Source: JACMLD01 sp039919885
Lineage (GTDB): Bacteria > Bacteroidota > Bacteroidia > Chitinophagales > Chitinophagaceae
DNA length: 64,000 bases
Assembly (NCBI GenBank): GCA_039919885.1
Contig: JBDSEV010000088.1
Span: 1-64,000 of the forward strand
Direction: 5' to 3'
Part shown: one piece after another, positions 55,001 to 63,412 of the stretch
How the letters are laid out: each line of letters opens with the position of its first letter
How positions within the stretch are numbered: the first letter of the stretch is position 1
Program-made: the position numbers and the translations under genes
The notes under the pieces: generated by a model
Database searches by the model: none
Told to the model about the DNA's origin: nothing
What the model saw: only the letters and a program-made list of their open reading frames with translations

Positions 55001-56262
55001 CCATTGAACAAAAAGAAACTTATTTGTCTGGTGAAAACGGCAGCCGAAAACGCAAGTTTAAATCTCCATTACCAAATTTTAGGGAAGAAGCCAAAAAACA
55101 TTTGGAAAATGTATTAATCTCCTTCAAGGCCAAGAACAAAGTATTTACCAAAAATAAAAACAAGTTTAAAACAAAAGACGCAGAAAAAACAAAAGTGGAA
55201 TTAACTCCGCGCGGGCAACTACATAAAGAAACAGTTTATGGAAAATTGAAGCAATATGCTACCAAAGAAGAAAAAATAGGTCCAAGGTTTGATGAAAAAG
55301 CTATTCAGAAAGTAGCATCTGAAAAAATCAAGAACGCCTTACTCCAGCGGCTAAATGAAAATAACAATGACCCCAAACTAGCATTTTCAGGTAAAAACGG
55401 TCTTTCCAAAAATCCGATTTATATAGATCGTGCAAACAATGAAGTTGTCCCCGAAAAAGTAAAAATTGTAAGCTTTGAAAATGATTTTACCATTCGTAAA
55501 GATGTAAATCCAGACAATTTTAAGGACACAAAAAATATCGAAAAAGTTGTTGATGTTGGCATTAGAAATATTTTAAAAGCTCGTTTAAAAGAATTTGACA
55601 ATAATTCAAAGGAAGCCTTTTCAAATCTCGATAAAAATCCTATCTGGTTACATAAAGAAAAAGGAATTTCAATAAAAAGGGTAACCATCAGCGGGGTGAA
55701 GAATGCAGAGGCGTTACATTTTAAGAAAGACCATTTAGGAAAAGAAATTGTTGATACCGATGGTAATAAGATAGGGGTTGATTTTGTAAGTACAGGCAAC
55801 AATCATCATGTAGCCATTTACAGGGATGATAATGGAGAATTGCAAGACAATGTGGTATCATTTTATGAAACTGTTGAAAGAGTTAACCAGGGATTACCAA
55901 TAATAAACAAAACATTAAATAAAGAAGAAGGCTGGCAATTCCTATTTTCCATGAAACAGAATGAATATTTTCTGTTTCCTTCTGAAGGGTTTGACCCGGC
56001 AGAATTAGACTTGTTAAACCCGGAAAATAATGAGATAATTAGTCGTCATTTATTCAGAGTGCAAAAGTTTTCAAAAATTATTTATGGCAATTCTGCTGTC
56101 AGGGACTATGTATTCAGACATCATTTTGAAACAATGCTTGAAGACAAGAAAGAATTAAAAGACATCACTTATAAAAGCATTAAAAGTCTGGCCTATTTAG
56201 AAAAAATCATAAAGGTCCGTATTAATCATATTGGCCAAATAGTAAAAGTCGGAGAATATTAG
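52090..56262 (+). CDS. cas9: Type II-C CRISPR-associated endonuclease Cas9
   Basis: A 1390-residue RNA-guided DNA nuclease. RuvC-I is GLDLGTTSIGWAF (Asp9), the arginine-rich bridge helix is RTIKRGARRNLQRYKQRRE (about 59-77), RuvC-II is DEIRIELARELKK (Glu686), the HNH motif is FDIEHIIPKALLFDDSFSNK (His770), and RuvC-III is DHRHHAMDALTIAF (His938, Asp941). All catalytic residues are present, so it should cut both strands. The size and the lack of csn2 or cas4 place it in the larger Bacteroidota branch of II-C. The last 400 residues (wedge and PAM-interacting part) are Lys/Asn-rich. The gene is more AT-rich than the flanking pigment genes. The start at 52090 is set by the RuvC-I motif and the promoter. 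Confidence 0.98.
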   Translation: MHKKVLGLDLGTTSIGWAFIKESENETAPSIIEKIGVRVNPLTTDEQINFEKGKPVSVNADRTIKRGARRNLQRYKQRRENLIDALIDNKIISKETVLAENDKATTHETYLIRAKAASSEISKEQFARVLLMINKKRGYKSSRKAKNEEEGQAIDGMAIAKRLYEENLTPGQLCYTLLKEGKKYLPDFYRSDLNAELDKVWNFQKQFHPDLLTDAFRKTIEGKGQRATAAIFWTTYNFNTAENKGTRDEKKLHSYEWRSKAINTELKKEELASVITEINNNINSSSGYLGAISDRSKELYFHKQTIGEYLYNQLQANSHTRMKNQVFYRQDYFDEFECLWETQSKFHTALTPALKEQIRDIIIFYQRKLKSQKGLVSFCEFESKKIQIDEDGKWATKTIGYKVSPKSSPLFQEFKIWQNLNSLLLQNKETKEQLALNIQDKQLLFEELNTKGNLSKEAVLSFLELNQKQWDLNFLIIEGNRTNLSLFAAYFKMMEHEGHDETEWQQLSAAKIKNTITDFFVSQQINTDILTFDGELEGKLFEKQISSQLWHLLYAYEGDNSNSGNDKLYDLLFKNFGFKKEFAQILANIKLQPDYGSLSAKAMRNIFPFIKVNKYSDACSLAGYNHSSFLTKEQNDKRELKKRLELLPKNSLRNPVVEKILNQMINVVNAIIDDPSLGKPDEIRIELARELKKSAKEREEMTAQINKSTVEHDKIRALLMKEDGIKNPSRNDIIRYKLYEELKINGYKTLYSDTYIPREKLFSKEFDIEHIIPKALLFDDSFSNKTICARQENLEKGNICAMDFITRSFGTGKVPDYIARIEMMHKVKEGNISKAKYKKLLMKAEEIGKGFIERDLRDTQYIAKKAKEILFGICKTVISTTGSVTQKLREDWDLVNVMQELNIEKYRKLGLTEMIEKKEGGFKERIIDWTKRNDHRHHAMDALTIAFTKHTHIQYLNNLNAKSNKDGSIYAIEQKETYLSGENGSRKRKFKSPLPNFREEAKKHLENVLISFKAKNKVFTKNKNKFKTKDAEKTKVELTPRGQLHKETVYGKLKQYATKEEKIGPRFDEKAIQKVASEKIKNALLQRLNENNNDPKLAFSGKNGLSKNPIYIDRANNEVVPEKVKIVSFENDFTIRKDVNPDNFKDTKNIEKVVDVGIRNILKARLKEFDNNSKEAFSNLDKNPIWLHKEKGISIKRVTISGVKNAEALHFKKDHLGKEIVDTDGNKIGVDFVSTGNNHHVAIYRDDNGELQDNVVSFYETVERVNQGLPIINKTLNKEEGWQFLFSMKQNEYFLFPSEGFDPAELDLLNPENNEIISRHLFRVQKFSKIIYGNSAVRDYVFRHHFETMLEDKKELKDITYKSIKSLAYLEKIIKVRINHIGQIVKVGEY

Positions 56263-56314
56263 AAAAATAAATATGCTGTAGTACCGTTGTTATCATGACT
56301 AAACCCGAATCCTC

Positions 56315-57214
56315 ATGATTAAGCGGACACTTTACTTCGGCAATCCCGCCTATCTCAAAACCAATAACGAGCAACTGGTTATTGAAATGCATGATAGCGG
56401 TGAAACCAAACAAGTGCCCATTGAGGACATTGGCATTATTATTTTAGACCACCAGCAGATTACGATTACCCAGGCACTGATGGCCAAGCTATTGGCCAAC
56501 AACACCGCCCTTATTACCTGCGACAATACCCACCACCCCACTGGCATGCTGCTGAACCTTGACGGGCATACGCTGCAGAGCCAGAAATACCAGGCACAAC
56601 TGGAAGCAACCGCACCATTAAAAAAACAACTCTGGCAGCAAACCGTAAGCGCCAAAATAAATAACCAGGCCGCTATGCTGGGCTTCCGCCGGGAAGAAAA
56701 TAAAACACTCCTGAGCCTTGCCACAGGCGTTAAAAGTGGCGACCCGGACAATGCGGAGGCGCAGGCAGCCGCTTACTACTGGAAACGTGTATTTCCTGAT
56801 TTCCTGGTATTCAGGCGGGAACGGTACGGCCCGCCGCCCAATAACCTGCTGAATTACGGGTACGCCATTTTGCGTGCATTGGTCGCCAGGAGCATTGTCG
56901 GAAGCGGTATGTTGCCCACGCTTGGCATCCACCACCGCAACCAGTACAACGCGTATTGCCTGGCTGATGATATTATGGAGCCCTATCGCCCTTATGTGGA
57001 TTATACCGTTTACCAGATTATCCGCAATAATGGAAGCAGCCTTGAAATGACCCCTTCCATGAAAAAAGCTTTACTGGAAGTACCCACCATGGATACTATA
57101 TTGGAAGGAAAGAAAAGTCCGCTGATGAATGCGGTGCAGCGTACCACCGCCTCGCTGGCGAAATGTTTTGAAGGAAGTACCCGAAAAATATTATATCCCG
57201 AAATGGAATTATAA
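56315..57214 (+). CDS. cas1: CRISPR-associated endonuclease Cas1 (type II)
   Basis: A 299-residue spacer-integration nuclease. It has the Cas1 N-terminal beta-domain (TLYFGNPAYLKTNNEQLVI, PIEDIGIIILDHQQITI) and the C-terminal helical domain with the metal-site region LPTLGIHHRNQYNAYCLADD and IMEPYRPYVD. It works with Cas2 and, in type II systems, Cas9 and tracrRNA. It lies 52 bases after cas9. Its base composition is closer to the surrounding chromosome than that of cas9. Confidence 0.97.
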   Translation: MIKRTLYFGNPAYLKTNNEQLVIEMHDSGETKQVPIEDIGIIILDHQQITITQALMAKLLANNTALITCDNTHHPTGMLLNLDGHTLQSQKYQAQLEATAPLKKQLWQQTVSAKINNQAAMLGFRREENKTLLSLATGVKSGDPDNAEAQAAAYYWKRVFPDFLVFRRERYGPPPNNLLNYGYAILRALVARSIVGSGMLPTLGIHHRNQYNAYCLADDIMEPYRPYVDYTVYQIIRNNGSSLEMTPSMKKALLEVPTMDTILEGKKSPLMNAVQRTTASLAKCFEGSTRKILYPEMEL

Positions 57215-57311
57215 ATGAACCGCTTCTTCATGCATACAGGAAAAACTGGCCGCCGGTACATAGCCGGGCATAGTGAACCTGATGTATGGAGGCAGGTTTG
57301 GGGGGTGTACT

Positions 57312-57647
57312 ATGTTTGAAAGACTTAATGCCTATCGAATTATGTGGGTACTTGTATTTTTTGACCTGCCAACAGAAACCAAAAAGGAACGGAAAATCTA
57401 TGCCCGGTTCCGGAAAGACATCATTGCCGACGGGTTTAACATGTTTCAATTTAGCATTTACCTGCGGCATTGCGCCAGCCGTGAAAATGCGGACGTTCAT
57501 ATACAACGGGTAAAAAATATATTACCCGAAAAGGGGCATGTGGGCATTATGTGTGTGACAGACAAACAATTTGGGATGATGGAAATATTCAGGGGTAGAA
57601 AAATAGCAGATTCGCCTGAAATGGTGCAACAATTAGAGTTGTTTTAA
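57312..57647 (+). CDS. cas2: CRISPR-associated protein Cas2
   Basis: A 111-residue ferredoxin-fold protein that dimerises and bridges two Cas1 dimers. The signature RIMWVLVFFDLPTETKKERK, with the conserved Asp, is followed by ADGFNMFQFSIYLRHCASRE and GHVGIMCVTDKQFGMM. The ATG at 57312 gives the family length; the longer frame from 57273 adds 13 Gly-rich residues that do not fit. It is the last gene of the cas operon, 97 bases after cas1, with a terminator hairpin 41 bases beyond its stop. Confidence 0.95.
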   Translation: MFERLNAYRIMWVLVFFDLPTETKKERKIYARFRKDIIADGFNMFQFSIYLRHCASRENADVHIQRVKNILPEKGHVGIMCVTDKQFGMMEIFRGRKIADSPEMVQQLELF

Positions 57648-57688
57648 TAAGATCCACTGATTTTCGCCATTTTAAAGGCTTAGATCAG

Positions 57689-57725
57689 GATCAAAAAAAA
57701 GGGCATAAAGCCCATTTTTTTGATC
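57689..57725. terminator. Bidirectional terminator between cas2 and the CRISPR array
   Basis: The near-perfect palindrome consists of GATC plus an A-run and GGGC on the left, and GCCC plus a T-run and GATC on the right, around ATAAA. The GC core is flanked by A-tracts and T-tracts on both sides, so it can end the cas transcript on the + strand and the array transcript on the minus strand. Confidence 0.75.
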
Positions 57726-57773
57726 GTAAAACCCAGTTCAATAACTTTGTAATCAGCGGCTTATACTAATCGT

Positions 57774-58738
57774 GTTGTTAAAGAACTAAGCTACTTAATA
57801 ATTTGAAAGCAAATCACAACATTTCCTTTAGGGCTTTTCTTTGTTGCTCTGTTGTTAAAGAACTAAGCTACTTAATAATTTGAAAGCAAATCACAACAGC
57901 TTGCGCTTAGGCCATCAGCAGCAGGTGGTTGTTAAAGAACTAAGCTACTTAATAATTTGAAAGCAAATCACAACATTCTTTGCCTCTGCATACACTGGGC
58001 TCTGTTGTTAAAGAACTAAGCTACTTAATAATTTGAAAGCAAATCACAACACCTGGTGGGTCTAAAATAATGGGCGTAGCGTTGTTAAAGAACTAAGCTA
58101 CTTAATAATTTGAAAGCAAATCACAACAAACAAGCGGATAAGGAATATAAAAAAGTAGTTGTTAAAGAACTAAGCTACTTAATAATTTGAAAGCAAATCA
58201 CAACCTTCGCTGTGCTTAGAAATAGAATCCGCAGTTGTTAAAGAACTAAGCTACTTAATAATTTGAAAGCAAATCACAACCTTTCAACTTCTGCTTTCCC
58301 ATAAGCAAAAGTTGTTAAAGAACTAAGCTACTTAATAATTTGAAAGCAAATCACAACTTCGCAATTAATGTGCTTTCCCTTGTTACAGTTGTTAAAGAAC
58401 TAAGCTACTTAATAATTTGAAAGCAAATCACAACTGAACCCCGCCGATACCGCATAATGATAATGTTGTTAAAGAACTAAGCTACTTAATAATTTGAAAG
58501 CAAATCACAACTTTGACATGTGATTAAACAATCTTCTTCCAGTTGTTAAAGAACTAAGCTACTTAATAATTTGAAAGCAAATCACAACAGTAAGATCATC
58601 GGCTGTACGCTGCTCCTCGTTGTTAAAGAACTAAGCTACTTAATAATTTGAAAGCAAATCACAACGGCAATCTATATTGACCAGCAAAAAGAAAAGTTGT
58701 TAAAGAACTAAGCTACTTAATAATTTGAAAGCAAATCA
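57774..58738 (-). CRISPR. Type II-C CRISPR array: 13 repeats of 47 bp, 12 spacers
   Basis: Twelve identical 47-bp repeats start at 57774, 57851, 57928, 58004, 58081, 58158, 58234, 58311, 58388, 58465, 58542 and 58619. A thirteenth at 58696 is cut short: its first 43 bases match and the final four are lost. Spacers are 29-30 bp. On the + strand the repeat begins GTTGTTAAAGAACTAAGC and ends GAAAGCAAATCACAAC. The minus-strand form, beginning GTTGTGATTTGCTTTC, resembles known Bacteroides type II-C repeats and pairs with the tracrRNA candidate, so crRNAs are predicted from the minus strand. No spacer matches another part of this window by eye. Confidence 0.98.
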
Positions 58739-58951
58739 GCATGAATAGCTTTCAACGCAAACTTATTATACCCGTAAAATCTTCTAACAGAAACGCAATT
58801 TGCAATATCCGCAAAGTGGAACATGATTTAAATGCCCAAAAGCAGCGCAGTAAATAAAATAACACGGTAACAAAACGGCTGACCGATCTTTTTTGCAAAA
58901 TGACCGGTGTCCAATAAGCTGATTACCTGTAGTTGATAAAAGTGCGCGGTA
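58739..58951. other. Gap between the array end and fabG
   Basis: About 213 bases with no gene. It contains neither a recognisable insertion boundary nor a strong terminator for fabG. If crRNA transcription begins outside the array, the promoter would have to lie here on the minus strand, but no exact TTG-N19-21-TAnnTTTG was found. Confidence 0.5.
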
Positions 58952-59680
58952 TCAGGAATACAAACCGCCATTCACAGACAACACTTCTGCGGTGATATAA
59001 CCCGCTTCCCTGGAAGCGAGAAAGCCAACCGCATGGGCCACTTCTTCCGGCAGTCCGAACCGTTTAACGGGTATTATTGAAGAGAGCTCTTTTTCGTTTA
59101 AATCCTCCGTCATATCGGTTTTGATAAACCCCGGTGCTACCGCGTTTACCGTAATTCCGCGGCGGCCGATCTCCTGGGCCAGTGCCTTGGTGGCGCCAAT
59201 AACCCCGGCCTTTGCAGCAGAATAATTTACCTGCCCCGCCATACCTTTAAGGCCCGACAAGGATACAACGTTTATTATTCGGCCGTATCGTTTTAGCAAC
59301 ATGCCGTTCAGCACCATTCGCGTAACATAGAAAAAACCATCCAGGCTGGTGGTCACCACATCGTCCCACTGGCTGTCTTTCATAAACACCATCAGGCCGT
59401 CTTCTTTTATGCCCGCATTGTTTACCAGTACTTCAATGGTTTTTTCGGCATTGGCCGCCAGCCATCCACCCAGCTTTTGCTGGATGTCTTCTTTAAGCGC
59501 TACATCAAACTGCAGCAGCTCCCCATCTCCCCCATTCGCTTTCATAAGCGCGATGGTATTGCCTGCCTCAATCTCATTGCCCTTGTAATTGACCAGCACA
59601 TAATAACCCATGGCGGCCAGCTTTATACAGATTGCCCTTCCGATACCCCTTGATCCGCCCGTTACTAATGCACAATTCAT
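58952..59680 (-). CDS. fabG: 3-oxoacyl-ACP reductase FabG
   Basis: A 242-residue short-chain dehydrogenase that reduces 3-ketoacyl-ACP with NADPH. The cofactor motif is TGGSRGIGRA, followed by VLVNNAGIKEDG and the catalytic Tyr and Lys in VNYSAAKAG, and then GITVNAVAPGFIKTDMTEDL. It is the dedicated ketoreductase of the pigment pathway, judged from position, 48 bases behind the ammonia-lyase gene. It is the last pigment gene before the CRISPR locus on this strand, with 213 bases between its stop and the array end. Confidence 0.95.
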   Translation of the reverse strand: MNCALVTGGSRGIGRAICIKLAAMGYYVLVNYKGNEIEAGNTIALMKANGGDGELLQFDVALKEDIQQKLGGWLAANAEKTIEVLVNNAGIKEDGLMVFMKDSQWDDVVTTSLDGFFYVTRMVLNGMLLKRYGRIINVVSLSGLKGMAGQVNYSAAKAGVIGATKALAQEIGRRGITVNAVAPGFIKTDMTEDLNEKELSSIIPVKRFGLPEEVAHAVGFLASREAGYITAEVLSVNGGLYS

Positions 59681-59728
59681 GGATTAAACTTAAAGTGGTG
59701 GTTGTCAGCAATAACCTACGCTGATCTT

Positions 59729-61315
59729 TTATTTTTTAGCCGGTTCGCCGCCTGCTTCTTTTGCGCCAGCCCTGGCAGAAAATATATTGTCTGCTGTTTC
59801 CAGGTAATTTTTTACCTGCTTTAATTCTTTATAGCTCGGCTTGTCTTCAATAAACTTCGGGAAAATTTTTCTAACTGCCTTGTATACCTGTAAAGTATAG
59901 CCGGAAAGCCGATCTGTGCATTCCAGGAAATCAACCGCTTGCAAAACCGCTACCATTTGTATGGCAAGCACTTCAAAAGAATTATCAATTACCCGTTTTG
60001 TAATATTAGCGGCATTACAGCCCATGCTCACAATATCCTGGTTGTCGTTGTTGTTGGGGATGCTATGTACGTACATGGGAAAAGAAAGCGTCTGGTTTTC
60101 TGCTACGGTAGAAGTTGCGGAAAATTGCATACCCTGTACACCAAAATTAAAACCGAGTACCCCCAGGTTTACAAAGGGCGGAAATTTCTGGTTGAGTTTA
60201 TCGTTTAGCAGGTAGTTCAATTGTCTTTCGGCAAGCATCGACAGTTTGGTGGTGGCTACTTTCAATTTATCCATTTCAAGCGACACATAGTCGCCATGAA
60301 AATTACCCCCGTGAAAAATATTCTCATTTTTACAATCAATCACCGGATTATCGTTTACAGAATTCAACTCATTTACCAGTACCGTCTCTGCCTGCATAAT
60401 GGTATCATAAATGGGTCCCAGTATCTGGCTTACACACCGCAGTGAATAATATTCCTGCACCTTATCTTCAAACACTTCCTGGTTGATGTTCTCTGCTTTG
60501 TATAAATGCTGCGAACGGCTGCGGATCATTTTACTGTCTTTCAGCATCTCCCGCTCCATGGCAGCAATGTGATTCTGACCGACGTGTTTTTTCACAACGT
60601 TCAGTTCATAAGAGTAATGATCGTCAAATGCTTCAACCACTTCATTGGTCATGGCCGACAATGTTACCGACCATTCCAGTAATTTTTTTGCTTCAATAAT
60701 ATTTACCAGCCCAATGCCGGTCATGGCCGATGTACCGTTTAATATCGCCAGGCCTTCGCGCATGTAGATACTGAGCGGCTTTATGCCCAGCGCTTTAAAA
60801 ACTTTCTCCGTTGATTGAAGCGTTTCTTCATACACCACTTCTCCTTCACCAATTAATACCAGCGCCAGGTGGGCCAGCTGCACCAGGTCGCCACTGGCGC
60901 CTACGCCGCCGTGCTCATAAATACACGGATAAATATTTTTATTGATTAGGTTCACCAGCAATTCAATAATATCGGTATGAACGCCGGAATAGCCCTGCAA
61001 AAGACTGTTCAAACGGGCCAGCATCAGCGCTTTTACCAATATTGGTTCCAATAGTTTGCCGCCGCCAGAGCAGTGGCTGCGGATAAGATTGTACTGCAGC
61101 TGTGTAATGTTTTCTTCGCTTACCTTGTATTGCGCCATGGGACCAAAACCTGTGTTGATGCCATAAATCAGCTTGTTTTTGGAAAATTTTTTAAGAAACT
61201 GGTGACTTTCGTCTACTCGCCTGAGCGCATCCGCGGGTACGGACACCTGTTTCCCCTTGAATAAAATCTCATTGCAATCATCCAGTGTGAGCTGTTTTTC
61301 CACAATAACGTTCAT
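59729..61315 (-). CDS. Tyrosine ammonia-lyase (HAL/PAL/TAL family)
   Basis: A 528-residue MIO-type ammonia-lyase. The Ala140-Ser141-Gly142 triad in GGVGASGDLVQLAHL forms the MIO cofactor. Tyr51 in YGINTGFGPM is the catalytic tyrosine loop. The selectivity position holds His81 (RSHCSG), the residue that favours tyrosine over phenylalanine in characterised TALs. Long stretches (NTGFGPMAQY, FHGGNFHGDYVSLEMDKLK, YVHSIPNNNDNQDIVSMG) resemble the TAL of Flavobacterium johnsoniae, which serves flexirubin synthesis. It would deaminate L-tyrosine to 4-coumarate, the aryl starter of the pigment. It is co-transcribed with fabG (48-base gap). Confidence 0.93.
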   Translation of the reverse strand: MNVIVEKQLTLDDCNEILFKGKQVSVPADALRRVDESHQFLKKFSKNKLIYGINTGFGPMAQYKVSEENITQLQYNLIRSHCSGGGKLLEPILVKALMLARLNSLLQGYSGVHTDIIELLVNLINKNIYPCIYEHGGVGASGDLVQLAHLALVLIGEGEVVYEETLQSTEKVFKALGIKPLSIYMREGLAILNGTSAMTGIGLVNIIEAKKLLEWSVTLSAMTNEVVEAFDDHYSYELNVVKKHVGQNHIAAMEREMLKDSKMIRSRSQHLYKAENINQEVFEDKVQEYYSLRCVSQILGPIYDTIMQAETVLVNELNSVNDNPVIDCKNENIFHGGNFHGDYVSLEMDKLKVATTKLSMLAERQLNYLLNDKLNQKFPPFVNLGVLGFNFGVQGMQFSATSTVAENQTLSFPMYVHSIPNNNDNQDIVSMGCNAANITKRVIDNSFEVLAIQMVAVLQAVDFLECTDRLSGYTLQVYKAVRKIFPKFIEDKPSYKELKQVKNYLETADNIFSARAGAKEAGGEPAKK

Positions 61316-61611
61316 ATACTATTTGTAGGTTTGAGAGCTCCAAAAATAATATAAACCAAGCATATATCTGTTTTGATTGCTTACGGTAGAAAATGCGGCA
61401 TCACAGGCGCCAGGGCGGTATTTTGTATGGGGTAACGGCGCGCTGTACGGGGGTTTAAACTTTGGCAATGGCAGGAACGTTTGCCTGCGCACAGGCCAGG
61501 CAGAAAAAAGGCCATTTTTCACTACGGAAATCTTTTGGGAAGCGACAGCACCGATGGATGCCTGCCGGCAAAACGGGCCGGCATGTTTAGTAGCTGCTCC
61601 ATGTAAACAGG

Positions 61612-62904
61612 CTATCGTTTGTCAATAAATTTCACCGGCTTTCGCACGCCTTCCGGAAACTGCAATTTTTGCATTTCTGCCGGGCTAATGTATTTCACAT
61701 GCGGGCTCACGCGCAACCTGGCCTGTAAATAAGCGCGTATCCGGCGATCAGTTTCTTCATTGTTTTGGGCGGGCGAAATGTGCAGCAGTACTTCGTCCAT
61801 ACCAATATCGTTGCTGTATACTTCTGCTACATAATCCAGCACCTCGTCCATTTCGTTCAGCAAATCAAACAAGGCTGGCGGATACAGGGTGGTGCCCTTG
61901 TATTTGATCATCTGCTTCTTTCTGCCCAGCACAGGCGACAGGCGTATCGTATTGCGGCCGCAACTGCAGCTGTCATCCATGTACATGCAGATATCACCCG
62001 TTTTATACCGCAATAACGGCATGGCTTCCACCCCGAGTGTGGTGATGGCTACTTCACCCGCTTCACCCGGCCCCACGGCTTCATTGCGCTCATTTAGTAA
62101 TTCCACAATCAGTAAATCCGGATTATGGTGACCGCCCCTGCCGGCACCGCATTCGGTAAAAGCAGTTTGCATTTCTGTACTGGCGTAGGTTGAATACAGC
62201 TGGATATTCCAGGCTTCCGTTATTTTTTTACCGAGTATGTTGAATGAAAAATCAGTATTGCGGATATTTTCTCCAATACAGATGGCTTTTTTTACCGAAC
62301 TGTTGTTAATGGCGATTCCGTGCTCACCCGCGTACTGGATCAATTTAAGTATGAACGATGGCACGCCTACGATGGCGGTTGGCTGAATGCGTTGGATGGT
62401 TTGCCATTGCAGCGAAGGCACACCCGGACCCACCCGTATAATACCTGCACCCATTTTCCGGATGCCGGCGTAGTAGGCCATACCCGCCATGAATTGCCGG
62501 TCAAGCGTCAGCATCAACTGGTAAATATCATCGGGTTTACCATCCGCGCATAAAAACGAACAGTACTCATTAAAAGCCAGTCGCTGCAAATCATGCTCGG
62601 TAAGGGCCACTGTTACCGGGCTGCCCAATGTGCCCGAGGTAGAAGTATATTCAATAATTTTATTTTTAGGCACGCATAAAAAATCATCGTTGTATTGTTG
62701 CAGGTCTTCCTTGGTGGTAACCGGTAGCTTTTGTAGATCCTTCGTATTTTTTATTGCGGCAATATCAACTGCATGCGCTGCAAACAATTTCCTGTAAAAA
62801 GGAGAATGCGCTTGCACGTAAGCAAGTTGTAGCTGCAGTTGATTGTCCTGCAGTTTTTGTATATCGTCTTTAGATTGCCAGGCGGTTTGTGTTGAATATT
62901 CCAT
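61612..62904 (-). CDS. Phenylacetate-CoA-ligase-like adenylate-forming enzyme
   Basis: A 430-residue AMP-binding enzyme of the PaaK-like family. The phosphate-binding loop is YTSTSGTLGSPVTVAL (residues 87-100). Later motifs are YSTYASTEMQTAFTEC (A5-like), MPLLRYKTGDICMYMD (A7-like) and LGRKKQMIKYKGTTLYP (A8-like). It probably activates 4-coumarate made by the ammonia-lyase as an adenylate and loads it on CoA or ACP. That substrate is inferred from the neighbouring gene. It is 296 bases upstream of the ammonia-lyase gene, so a separate promoter may lie between. Confidence 0.88.
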   Translation of the reverse strand: MEYSTQTAWQSKDDIQKLQDNQLQLQLAYVQAHSPFYRKLFAAHAVDIAAIKNTKDLQKLPVTTKEDLQQYNDDFLCVPKNKIIEYTSTSGTLGSPVTVALTEHDLQRLAFNEYCSFLCADGKPDDIYQLMLTLDRQFMAGMAYYAGIRKMGAGIIRVGPGVPSLQWQTIQRIQPTAIVGVPSFILKLIQYAGEHGIAINNSSVKKAICIGENIRNTDFSFNILGKKITEAWNIQLYSTYASTEMQTAFTECGAGRGGHHNPDLLIVELLNERNEAVGPGEAGEVAITTLGVEAMPLLRYKTGDICMYMDDSCSCGRNTIRLSPVLGRKKQMIKYKGTTLYPPALFDLLNEMDEVLDYVAEVYSNDIGMDEVLLHISPAQNNEETDRRIRAYLQARLRVSPHVKYISPAEMQKLQFPEGVRKPVKFIDKR

Positions 62905-63035
62905 GCGCTGTTTGTGTGCGTAAAAATAAAGATAGTTTGGCGGTCTGCCGGCATCACCCTGTAAACATTGCTGAGCAGATAGCTTTTACCTGGAAAATTT
63001 TAGCGAATAAATCGGTCTGTGAAATCAGGTGGCAA

Positions 63036-63410
63036 TTACAGTTCTATCATTACCACTGCCGTTGCCATTGCTTTTGTATGTGCCAGTGAAACGAAAATAC
63101 GCCCGATACTTTCTTTCAGCAGCGTTGTTGCTGTATTGCCGAGCAGGTTTAGCTGCGGTTGCCCTTTATCACCATGAACAATTTCAATTTCATTAAACGC
63201 GGTTCCATTTGCCCAGCCGGTACCAATGGCTTTAAAAAAGGCTTCTTTGGCAGCAAAACGCGCAGCATAGTGTTCATATTTATGGGTAGCGGCCTCGCAG
63301 TAAGCAATTTCATTAACCGAAAAAACCAATTCGCGGAAACCGTGTTCTTTCCCAATTTTTTCGGCAATCCGGCTTACTTCCACGATATCTGTACCAATAC
63401 CAGTTATCAT
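63036..63410 (-). CDS. acpS: Holo-ACP synthase (phosphopantetheinyl transferase)
   Basis: A 124-residue AcpS-type enzyme that transfers 4'-phosphopantetheine from CoA to the serine of ACP. The two signature sites are GIGTDIVEVSRI (Asp8) and ARFAAKEAFFKAIG (Glu56), and the C-terminal VSLAHTKAMATAVVMI is typical. Its place in the cluster suggests it serves ACP 1 and ACP 2, although it could be the only AcpS of the cell. It is two bases from the C45-type gene. Confidence 0.95.
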   Translation of the reverse strand: MITGIGTDIVEVSRIAEKIGKEHGFRELVFSVNEIAYCEAATHKYEHYAARFAAKEAFFKAIGTGWANGTAFNEIEIVHGDKGQPQLNLLGNTATTLLKESIGRIFVSLAHTKAMATAVVMIEL

Positions 63411-63412
63411 AA

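Noticed and set aside
59729..61315. Histidine ammonia-lyase of histidine breakdown
   Set aside because: No hutU, hutI or hutG neighbours; His81 at the selectivity site and strong resemblance to flexirubin TALs favour tyrosine.
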